Shown: one piece after another, positions 1-6,166 of the stretch
Numbering within the stretch: position 1 is the stretch's first letter
Layout of the letters: each line of letters begins with the position of its first letter
NCBI GenBank assembly: GCA_021845645.1
Contig: JAJZVM010000088.1
Coordinates: 1 to 16,219 of the forward strand
Length of the DNA: 16,219 bases
From: Bacillota bacterium
GTDB taxonomy: Bacteria > Bacillota_E > JAJZYS01 > JAJYTV01
Reading direction: 5' to 3'
Translations under genes and position numbers: made by a program
The notes under the pieces: generated by a model
Database searches by the model: none
What the model was told of the DNA's origin: nothing
The model's input: only the letters and a program-made list of their open reading frames with translations

Positions 1-626
1 GGATGTCAACCGGGCGGTCGTACTTCTCCGCGAGCCTGAACGCGATCTTCACGGACTCCGCGCCCATGTCGCGCGTCAGCTCGTAATGCGGGATTCCCCC
101 GACCACGTCGACGCCCATGCGCAGGGCCTCTGCAAGCAACTCCTCACCCTTGGGGTAGGAGAGGATCCCCTCCTGCGGGAAGGCGACCAGTTGGAGATCG
201 ACGAGGTCCCGCACCTGCTCCCTGACCCGGAGGAGGGCCTTGACGGCTGTCAAGTCAGGGTCGGTGGTGTCGACGTGGGAGCGGACGAAGAGGACGCCCT
301 GCGCCGCCTGCCAGCGCAGCAGCTCCGTCGCCCTCTCTACGACGTCCGCCTCGGTCAGGGACTCCTTGCGCAGGGCCCATGTGGCGATGCCCTCGAACAA
401 GGTGCCGCTCTCGTTCCACTTCGGCTCGCCTGCCGTCAGCGTCGTGTCCAGGTGCACGTGCGACTCGATCAGCGGCGGGGAGACCATGCGTCCCTCGGCG
501 TCGATCTCCTCGCGCCCCTGGCCGAGCCCCTGGCCGATGGCAGCGATGCGGCCCCCCTCCACGGCCAGGTCGACAGCTTGTCCCTCAAGGCGCGCGTCCC
601 GCAGCACGAGATCATAGATAGGCCAT
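1..626 (-). pseudogene. codA: Cytosine deaminase-like amidohydrolase, 5' frameshift, C-terminus off window
   Basis: Members of this amidohydrolase family hydrolyse cytosine to uracil and ammonia in the cytoplasm. The minus strand reads as a CodA-type N-terminal half of about 205 codons: the metal motif ESHVHLDTT, then AGEPKWNESGTLFEGI, the RSHVDTTD block and FPQEGILSYPKGEELL, matching what I recall of E. coli CodA. The window ends just before the expected HCDE metal-ligand motif. The ATG at 624-626 gives only MAYL and then TGA, while the conserved frame (YDLVLRDARLEG) begins a few bases later in another phase. Removing one copy of a tandem CTATCTAT at 614-621 restores a clean start, MAYDLVLRDARLEG. 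The gene is therefore probably inactive, unless a downstream GTG is used or the duplication is a sequencing error. An AGGGG lies only two bases before the ATG, so the start itself is not secure. It is divergent from the XRE-cupin regulator. The amidohydrolase assignment is strong; cytosine as substrate is likely but not proven. Confidence 0.5.
614..621 (-). repeat. 4-bp tandem duplication causing the codA frameshift
   Basis: The plus strand reads ATAGATAG (minus CTATCTAT), two exact adjacent copies of a tetranucleotide inside the first codons of the cytosine deaminase-like gene. One copy restores the reading frame; two copies put a TGA in frame at 612-614. Two copies are too few to call a phase-variable repeat. 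A slippage mutation or a sequence error are the simplest explanations. Confidence 0.5.
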
Positions 627-861
627 TTCCCCTTTTGCCCGAGATTCGACAGTATTCGGTGCTTGGGATTCTGCGGACCCGCCTGCAATCCTATCGGCCT
701 CCCGTGCGATGCCAGCCCGCCTGACCCGCGGCGTGAGGGTGTGCAACTGCGGGAGCAGGCTTCCCAGCGCGATTCCCGGCTCTGCGCGCACCTCGGGTTC
801 AGTGGGCATGGGTCGGTCGCATGTATAGCTCCGGTGAACGAGGTGATGGGCGGTGAACGGC
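627..861. promoter_or_regulatory. Divergent intergenic region between codA-like gene and XRE-cupin regulator
   Basis: These 235 bp separate the two divergent genes and should hold both promoters. On the plus strand a weak candidate pair is TTCAGT (798-803) and TGTATA (822-827) with an 18-bp spacer, about 35 bp before the regulator ATG. No strong palindrome that would serve as a regulator operator stood out. A minus-strand reading frame enters from here but lacks family similarity upstream of the codA ATG. Confidence 0.5.
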
Positions 862-1417
862 ATGAACATCCTGCGCCTGCGGGAGGTCAGGGAGGAGCGG
901 AGAATCAGTCTAAGGCAGGTTGCCGCGGAGGTCGGGCTGTCTCCAGCTCTGATCAGCCAAGTTTGAACGGGGCCTGACAACCCCCAGCCTCGACACGCTG
1001 CGCAAACTCGCGCGGGCGCTCGACGAGCCCCTTTTCAACCTGCTCGACGAACCGGAGAAGACGCGCGTCGCCCTGGTCCGGCCAGAGCGGCACCTCAGCC
1101 TGGCGCCGCCCGGCGGCGACGTCGCCTATGCGCGCATCACTCGTGGCTTCGGCAGGCTTGAGTTGCTCGAAGGCGTCCTGCAGCCCGGCGACTCATCCGC
1201 CCAAGCGCCTTGGGCGCACCCGTCGGAGGAGTGTGCCGTTGTTCTCGAAGGCGAGCTTACGGCGGTCGTCGAGGAACAGGCCTACACTGGCGACAGCATC
1301 TACTTCGATTCCTAATTGCCGCACTTCTTCCGCAACGAAAGCGCCCACCGGGCGACTTGCATCGTCGCGGTGACACCGCCCAGCCACCAGCCCATCGCCG
1401 AAAGGGGACCAGGCCCA
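862..1417 (+). pseudogene. XRE-family HTH-cupin transcriptional regulator, frameshifted and with a stop codon
   Basis: Such regulators pair an N-terminal helix-turn-helix with a C-terminal cupin sensor and usually control adjacent catabolic or transport genes. From the ATG at 862 the frame encodes MNILRLREVREERRISLRQ and AAEVGLSPALISQV, then TGA at 964-966. Dropping one T from the TTT run at 962-964 restores SQVERGLTTPSLDTLRKLA, the usual end of the HTH. The restored frame continues through a linker and a cupin (AHPSEECAVVLEGELTAVV, then YTGDSIYFDS). A TAA at 1313-1315 sits where the family commonly has Arg before LPH-F-N. After it the frame resumes (LPHFFRNESAHRATCIVAV) and runs without any stop into the aminotransferase at 1418, so the native terminator is also gone. 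Restored length would be about 185 residues, normal for the family. Two independent lesions plus the missing stop make a dead gene likely. Confidence 0.5.
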
Positions 1418-2560
1418 ATGACCATGACAGCCGAGGAGTTCCGCAGTCACTTTCCGATCTTCGAAGAAAAGGCGCACCTCTGCAGTTGCAGTGAAGGGGC
1501 CCTGTCGGACCGCGTCATCGTCGCAATGTCGGAGTTCATGACGAGCTGGCGGGTGCACGGCGCGCCGTGGCACGCCTGGATGGAACACGTGGACCTGGCG
1601 CGCGGACTGTTCGCCCGCCTGATCCACGCGAGCCCCGAGAACGTGGCCGTCGTGTCCTGCGCGTCGGAAGCCGCCTACCATGTCGCCTCGACCCTGGACC
1701 TGCGTTCGAGCAGGCGGATTCTCACAAACGATCTCGAGTTCCCATCCGTCGCCCACGTCTGGCTTGCGCAGAAGTCGCGGGGCGCCCAGACGGACTTCAT
1801 CGCGCACAAGGGCGGCGTCATCACCGCCGAGGACTACCTTGGGCGGATCCGAGGCGACCACGCGCTGGTCTCGGTGCCGCTCGTGTCGTACGCAAACGGC
1901 CTCCGCCTGCCCGTGCGCACGATTGCGGACGCCGCCCACGCCGTGGGGGCGAGGGTCTTCGTCGACGCGTACCAGGGCCTTGGCGTCGTTCCAGTGGACG
2001 TGCGTGAGCTCGATTGCGACTATCTGGCGTGCGGTACGCTCAAGTACCTCCTGGGCGCGCCTGGACTCGCGTTCCTGTACGTCCGTCCAGGGCTGGAATT
2101 CCGCGTCGAGCCACCTCTGACGGGGTGGTTCGCCAGGCAGGAACCGTTCGCGTTCGACCCTGGTCTCCTCGACTACGCGGACGACGCTCGCAGGTTCCAG
2201 ACCGGCACCCCGGCCATTCCGGCCGCCTTCGCAGGCGTGGCGGGCATGTCGCTCGTCCTCGAGACCCAGCCTCAAGCGAATCTCGAACACGTGCTATCCC
2301 TCGGCGACTTCCTGCAGGACGAGTTGCTGCGAGCCGGCTTCTCCCTCTTCTCTCCGACGGACCGCTCGCTGCGCGGACCGCAGGTGTCCGTGCTGGCGCA
2401 GGATGCGGAGGGACTCGGCGCGTTCCTCGCCGACCGGGGCGTCCTTGTCTCGCCACGCGGGCAGGCGATCCGCATCAGCCTGCACTACTACAACAGCTTC
2501 GACGACGCACGCCGGGTGCTGCAGGGGGTGATCGACTACCGCCGCACGCAGCCGATGTGA
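1418..2560 (+). CDS. PLP-dependent class V aminotransferase-fold enzyme
   Basis: An intact 380-residue fold-type I PLP enzyme of the class V family, which includes cysteine desulfurases, kynureninases and isopenicillin epimerase-like proteins. The PLP-pyridine-binding Asp is visible in VFVDAYQGLG (D183, with Q186), and the Schiff-base Lys in CGTLKYLLGAPG (K209). The small-domain end reads VSPRGQAIRISLHYYNSFDD. Length is normal for the family. ATG 1418 was chosen because AAAGGGGA at 1401-1408 lies about nine bases upstream; ATG 1424 is possible. The frame is open upstream into the broken cupin gene, so a longer fused product cannot be excluded by the sequence, though the TAA at 1313 limits it. 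There is no sign of decay, unlike both neighbours. Its substrate cannot be read from sequence; location beside amino acid permease remnants and a cyclodeaminase-family enzyme suggests amino acid or amine catabolism. Confidence 0.5.
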   Translation: MTMTAEEFRSHFPIFEEKAHLCSCSEGALSDRVIVAMSEFMTSWRVHGAPWHAWMEHVDLARGLFARLIHASPENVAVVSCASEAAYHVASTLDLRSSRRILTNDLEFPSVAHVWLAQKSRGAQTDFIAHKGGVITAEDYLGRIRGDHALVSVPLVSYANGLRLPVRTIADAAHAVGARVFVDAYQGLGVVPVDVRELDCDYLACGTLKYLLGAPGLAFLYVRPGLEFRVEPPLTGWFARQEPFAFDPGLLDYADDARRFQTGTPAIPAAFAGVAGMSLVLETQPQANLEHVLSLGDFLQDELLRAGFSLFSPTDRSLRGPQVSVLAQDAEGLGAFLADRGVLVSPRGQAIRISLHYYNSFDDARRVLQGVIDYRRTQPM

Positions 2561-2592
2561 CTCCGGGTGTGTCCCGCTAGGAGCACTGAGCC

Positions 2593-2961
2593 ATGGCATC
2601 GGACGATCTTGTCACGCGGAGGCAATCCGGGCTCCAGCGCAGCCTGAGCGAGCATCAACCGGCCATCTCGCTTGCATGCCCATCCGTCATCGTCTCGTAC
2701 ATCTTCGGTGCCGTCGTCGCCCTGATCATGACCTGCGCGCTAACTGGGATGAGCGTGGTGCATCCACGGCGGGATCCTTCGGCGGCTACGCCGAGGAGTA
2801 CCCGAATCCGTACTCCGGCTTCCTCGTGCGCTGGACCTACTGGCTTGGGGCTGGAGACCGGGATCCCCTACACCGCCGTGATTTCGCTCATCTACCTGTT
2901 CGTGCGCAAACGCCACGGGGTGCCCGTGGTCGAAGGGATGCCGCCCGAAGTCGAGAACTGA
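2593..2961 (+). pseudogene. Amino acid permease (APC superfamily) remnant
   Basis: About 120 codons remain of a permease normally near 450-500 residues. The start (GLQRSLSEHQ) joins directly to PAISLACPSVIVSYIFGAV, apparently skipping the conserved glycine-rich first helix. The text continues VALIMTCALTGMSVVHP. At 2764-2766 one base is missing: shifting frame gives HPTAGSFGGYAEEYPNPYSG and then FLVRWTYWLG, a classic permease block. Around 2845-2855 the frame shifts back and jumps to a C-terminal end, IPYTAVISLIYLFVRKRHG, followed by PVVEGMPPEVEN and a stop. The bulk of the transmembrane core (roughly 350 residues) is absent. It follows the aminotransferase by 32 bp and was probably co-transcribed with it. 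The permease identity is strong; its original substrate is unknown. Confidence 0.5.
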
Positions 2962-3408
2962 AGGCCTGACGCCGTGGGCACTGCAGGCAGGGACCAAGGC
3001 GTCGCCATCTGCACGGGATGCCGACCCCGGGGCAGGGGATGGAGCCATGTTCCTCGCAGTGGCGCGGCTCGAGGAGGGGCTCCGCGCGACCGGGTGTTCC
3101 CCGACCCGGGTGGGGTGGAGCGCGTCGCAGCCAACCCGAGCCGACAGTCTGTGGCATCGCCCGCGCCGCCGTCGCGGTGGCCTTTTGGCGGTCCTTTTCC
3201 GGGTGAAGCGCCAGAGGCAGTACCGCGCTGCGTGCTGGCGACGCAGAAGGTCTCCGTGCGCCCTTGGCGGGTGGCAGGCCGATTCCATCGCTGCCCCCGG
3301 GGTCGTGCGCGTCATCGTGCGCGAGGGCGGTGAATCTCTCCAGGGGGCGAGGAGAACGGCGGAGAGCCCCACGCTTGCGTCCAAGGCGTGGTCGCGGAGG
3401 TGGACCTG
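2962..3408. other. 447-bp region with no recognisable gene
   Basis: Several overlapping open frames exist on both strands, as expected in GC-rich DNA, but none gives a protein I recognise. The best plus-strand candidate starts at ATG 3047 (MFLAVARLEEGLRATG), then becomes arginine- and tryptophan-rich and low in family-like signal. It ends at 3409, touching the next gene. Given the permease remnant just upstream, this may be further degraded coding DNA, but that is a guess. No terminator with a clear T-tract was seen. Confidence 0.5.
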
Positions 3409-3639
3409 ATGCTGACTGCCTACGGTGCCACAGTCGTCTTCCTGATGATGGTGTTCTATGCCCTGGAGTCCCGCTCTCCGTGGTTCACATTTGCTTTTGG
3501 CATCGCGTGCTTGGGGTCGTCACTCTACGGGTGGCTCGCCGGGACATGGCCCTTCGGTGTCGTGGAGGCGGCATGGGCTGTAATTGCCTTTCGGAAGTGG
3601 GCTCTTCTGAGGCGTTCGGCGAACGCGGAACAGGTGTGA
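3409..3639 (+). CDS. Small hydrophobic membrane protein, 76 aa
   Basis: An uncharacterised protein with two or three predicted membrane segments: residues about 4-19 (AYGATVVFLMMVFYAL), about 25-44 (WFTFAFGIACLGSSLYGWLA) and about 47-62 (WPFGVVEAAWAVIAFR). The tail (KWALLRRSANAEQV) is positively charged and probably cytoplasmic. ATG 3409 is preferred over GTG 3388 because GCGGAGGTGG ends about five bases before it. The pattern of aromatic and small residues (ALESRSPWF, WPFGVVEA) looks like a conserved family of small membrane proteins, but I cannot name it or give a function. It is flanked on both sides by DNA without clear genes. Confidence 0.5.
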   Translation: MLTAYGATVVFLMMVFYALESRSPWFTFAFGIACLGSSLYGWLAGTWPFGVVEAAWAVIAFRKWALLRRSANAEQV

Positions 3640-3957
3640 GCCTTGTAGCCACCACGGTCGGATGGTCAACGCCGATCCGCAGGAGACTCAGTCCACCAGG
3701 GCGCGCCACGCGCCTGGCCGCATCGGGTGGCGTTCCAGGGTCTGCCGCACGTAGACCTGGTGCTGGCCAGGCGCTGGTTAGGGTGTACGTGGCGATGCGG
3801 CTGGCGCCAGGCATGGCCGGCATCCGCGTCCCGTGCCACCATTTCAGCACGAGGGCCGACGCCGGGCGCAAGGCTCCCGACTACGCCGCGCTCGCCTGAA
3901 GCGGAGAGGCGGGGCGCCGGCCGTCCCCGGTCCTGCACCGGGAAGGAGGTCTAGGGC
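3640..3957. other. 318-bp region with no clear gene
   Basis: Open frames occur here on both strands, but none begins with a convincing ribosome site or shows a known domain. A plus-strand stretch (RLAPGMAGIRVPCHHFSTRA, ending GRKAPDYAALA at 3899) and a minus-strand stretch (QHQVYVRQTLERHPMRPG) have protein-like composition. Either could be gene debris; I could not assign either. The 3' end holds the hairpin and Shine-Dalgarno of the following dehydrogenase gene. Confidence 0.5.
3926..3950 (+). promoter_or_regulatory. Hairpin abutting a strong Shine-Dalgarno site
   Basis: CCCGGT (3926-3931) and ACCGGG (3937-3942) form a perfect 6-bp stem with a 5-base loop. It is followed immediately by AAGGAGGT (3943-3950), seven bases before ATG 3958. 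The SD fixes the start of the cyclodeaminase-family gene. The hairpin could stabilise the leader or be the end of an upstream transcript; no T-tract follows. Confidence 0.5.
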
Positions 3958-4953
3958 ATGCCAACGCTCGTGCTTGCCCACAGAGAGGTCACCGAACTAC
4001 TGGATATGGCGGGGCTCGTGCCCTTGATGCGCCGGACGCTCGTAGAACTGAGCCGTGGCGAGATCGCGATGCCGCCACGGCAGATGCTCCCGCACCCCGA
4101 CCAGCCGGGCCTCATCGCCTGGATGCCGGCCGTTCTCAGGGGCGGCGACCCCTTCGGCAGCAAGGTGATCTCCGTCTATCCCGAGAACCGTCAGCGAGGC
4201 ATGCACACGCACCAGGGGGTGGTGGTCCTGTTCAGGCCAAAGACGGGCGAGGTGCGGGCGATCGTCGACGCCGACGCGGTCACCGCGCGGCGCACGGCGG
4301 CCGTGAGCGCGGCCGCGACGGACCTCCTGGCTCAGCCGGACGCGGCCGACCTCGGCCTGATCGGCAGCGGCACGCTCGCCGAGACCCACCTCGAAGCCAT
4401 GCTCGGCGTCCGGCCCATCCGTCGGGTGCGCGTCTACGCTCGCAGGCCAGACAGGCTGAGGGACTTCGCGGAGCGCATGTCCGTTCTGTTCGAGGTCGAG
4501 GTGCAACCCGCAGCGGACGCGCAAACGGCGGTGGTTGATGCAGACATCGTCTGCACCCTGACGGACGCGCGGAGCCCCGTTCTCGAAGGGGCATGGCTAC
4601 ACCCGGGTGCGCACGTCAACGCGGTGGGGGCATCGGTGGGGGGATTTCGCGAGCTGGACGACGAGACAGTGCGGCGCTCTCTGGTCTTTGTCGACTCCCT
4701 CCTGCACGCATTGCCGCAGGCGGACGACCTGCGCCTGCCGATCGAGGCCGGGGTGGTCGGGCCCGAGCATGTGCGGGGCGAGATCGGCGCCGTGGCGGAC
4801 GGCAGGTTGCAGGGCCGTCGGCAGCCGGACGACGTCACGCTCTTCAAGTCGGTCGGACTTGCCGCCGAGGACATGGCCGCGGCGGCATACTGCGTCGAGC
4901 GCGCCGAGGCCCTGGGGCTGGGCACATGGATCGAGCTCGGGGCAGGGCGCTGA
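3958..4953 (+). CDS. Ornithine cyclodeaminase/mu-crystallin family NAD(P)-dependent reductase
   Basis: A 331-residue protein, full length for a family that includes ornithine cyclodeaminase, alanine dehydrogenase, pyrroline-2-carboxylate/ketimine reductase and mu-crystallin. The substrate-binding Lys is in GSKVISVYPEN (K69), and the conserved Arg in TARRTAAVSAAATD (about R112). The Rossmann glycine motif is GLIGSGTLAETHLEAM (residues 133-148). In ornithine cyclodeaminases the stretch after NAVG carries the catalytic Asp; here it is NAVGASVGGFRELDDETV, with Ser226, as in mu-crystallin-type ketimine reductases. The C-terminus has VTLFKSVGLAAEDMAAA, also mu-crystallin-like. I infer a cytoplasmic reductase of cyclic or linear imino acids rather than an ornithine cyclodeaminase. 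It is converge-oriented with the thiolase, with six bases between stop codons, and stands about 1.4 kb from the aminotransferase on the same strand. Confidence 0.5.
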   Translation: MPTLVLAHREVTELLDMAGLVPLMRRTLVELSRGEIAMPPRQMLPHPDQPGLIAWMPAVLRGGDPFGSKVISVYPENRQRGMHTHQGVVVLFRPKTGEVRAIVDADAVTARRTAAVSAAATDLLAQPDAADLGLIGSGTLAETHLEAMLGVRPIRRVRVYARRPDRLRDFAERMSVLFEVEVQPAADAQTAVVDADIVCTLTDARSPVLEGAWLHPGAHVNAVGASVGGFRELDDETVRRSLVFVDSLLHALPQADDLRLPIEAGVVGPEHVRGEIGAVADGRLQGRRQPDDVTLFKSVGLAAEDMAAAAYCVERAEALGLGTWIELGAGR

Positions 4954-4963
4954 CGGGCGTCAG
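4950..4963. terminator. Small hairpin spanning two convergent stop codons
   Basis: CTGAC (4950-4954) and GTCAG (4959-4963) pair around GGGC. The stem contains the TGA of the cyclodeaminase-family gene and the TGA of the thiolase on the other strand. At 5 bp and without T-tracts it is a weak terminator candidate at best. Confidence 0.5.
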
Positions 4964-6132
4964 GCCGGCCGCTCGATGAGCGTGGCCATGGCCGGGCCGC
5001 CGCCGGCACACTGCGTCGCGATGCCATAGCGGCCGCCCGAGCGCTGCAGCTCGTAGGCCAGGGTGAGGACGAGGCGGGCGCCGGTCGAACCGGGCGGGTG
5101 TCCGAGCGCGATGGCGCCGCCGTTGACGTTGAGGCGATCCTCCGGCATGCCGAGTTCCCGCTGGCAGGCCAGGACCTGTGCCGCGAAAGCCTCGTTCAGC
5201 TCGAGTAGATCGATGTCTGCGAGCTTGAGGGTGGTGCGGGCGAGCAGAGCCCTGACCGCGGGCACCGGCCCGATCCCCATCCGGCGTGGCTCGACCGCTA
5301 CGGAGACCGAGTCGGTCAGGATGGCGAGCGGCTGGATGCCGCGCCGCATGGCAGTCTCCTCCGCCATCAGCACCATGGCCGTCGCGCCATCGTTGAGTCC
5401 CGAGGCATTGCCCGCTGTGGTGATGCCGTCCTGGGAGAAGGCGGGGGCGAGCGCCGCGAGCGCTTCGTACGTCGTTTCCTTGCGCGGATGCTCGTCCTGG
5501 CCCAGAGAGCCCTTCGGCAGGGGCACCGCCACGATCTCCGTGGCGAGTTTGCCGTCTGTCTGGGCCCTGGCGGCGCGCTGCTGCGAGAGCAGGGCGAAGC
5601 GGTCCGCCTCCGCGCGGGAGATGCCGTATTCCCTGGCGAGCAGATCGGACGTGACGCCCATGTGCTCGTCGAACGTCGGATCGACGAGCGCGTCCCAGAG
5701 CAGTCCGTCGCGGGCCGTCTCGTCGCCGAGCCGGCTGCCCCATCTCTGGCGCGGCAGGATATAGGGCACCTGGCTCATCGCATCCATGCCTCCGGTGAGG
5801 ACGATATCGGCGCGCCCGAGCCGGATGAGGTCCGCGGCGATCTCGATGGCGCGCGAGCCGGATGAGCACTGCTGGTTGACGAGGGCTGCCGGCACCTCCA
5901 CGGGCACTCCGGCGAGAAGAGCCGCCTGGCGGGCTGGATTGGCCCTGAAGCCGCCCTGGTACACCTGACCCAGGATCACGTGCTCGACTTCCCCGGGCAT
6001 CACGCCGGCCCGAGCCATCGCCTCGCGCAGGGCGACCGCCGTGAACTCCCTGAGCGGCACACGGCTGAGGCTGCCGCCGAACCGGCCGATCGGCGTTCGG
6101 GCCCCTGCGGCGATCACGACCGACCTCGTCAA
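4960..6132 (-). CDS. Acetyl-CoA acetyltransferase (thiolase)
   Basis: Thiolases reversibly cleave acetoacetyl-CoA or longer 3-ketoacyl-CoA with CoA. At 390 residues this is a standard length. The nucleophilic Cys is in VNQQCSSGSRAI (C89), where NKVCGSG is more usual. NEAFA lies at 313-317, the catalytic His in GGAIALGHPPGSTGAR (H345), and the second Cys in QCAGGGPAMA (C375), so all catalytic residues are present. The start is TTG 6132, preceded by GGGGAGGGG five bases upstream. It is the second gene of a minus-strand pair, 34 bp after the acyl-CoA ligase, and its product would be acetyl-CoA. The cytoplasmic biosynthetic/degradative thiolase assignment is firm; the preference for acetoacetyl-CoA is an inference from the neighbouring 3-hydroxybutyrate dehydrogenase. 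Confidence 0.5.
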   Translation of the reverse strand: MTRSVVIAAGARTPIGRFGGSLSRVPLREFTAVALREAMARAGVMPGEVEHVILGQVYQGGFRANPARQAALLAGVPVEVPAALVNQQCSSGSRAIEIAADLIRLGRADIVLTGGMDAMSQVPYILPRQRWGSRLGDETARDGLLWDALVDPTFDEHMGVTSDLLAREYGISRAEADRFALLSQQRAARAQTDGKLATEIVAVPLPKGSLGQDEHPRKETTYEALAALAPAFSQDGITTAGNASGLNDGATAMVLMAEETAMRRGIQPLAILTDSVSVAVEPRRMGIGPVPAVRALLARTTLKLADIDLLELNEAFAAQVLACQRELGMPEDRLNVNGGAIALGHPPGSTGARLVLTLAYELQRSGGRYGIATQCAGGGPAMATLIERPA

Positions 6133-6166
6133 TCCGACCCCTCCCCGCTTGCCGACGTGGCGGCAG

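Noticed and set aside
614..621. Phase-variable tetranucleotide repeat switching the deaminase gene
   Set aside because: Only two copies are present; contingency loci usually have many more. Simple slippage or sequence error is more likely.
86..724. Plus-strand frames over the cytosine deaminase-like gene
   Set aside because: The minus strand carries the conserved CodA text through this stretch, so the plus frames are complements of it.
1193..2290. A 365-codon minus-strand open frame opposite the aminotransferase
   Set aside because: The plus-strand enzyme has PLP-binding motifs and a ribosome site; the antisense frame has neither.
3047..3409. A 120-codon gene between the permease remnant and the small membrane protein
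   Set aside because: A fair start exists, but composition is arginine-rich and patternless, and it overlaps the better supported start of the next gene. Left as unassigned DNA.
3264..3899. A 211-codon plus frame covering the small membrane protein and downstream region
   Set aside because: It overlaps the small membrane protein in another frame, which has the better ribosome site and membrane pattern; no family signal except possible debris near its end.
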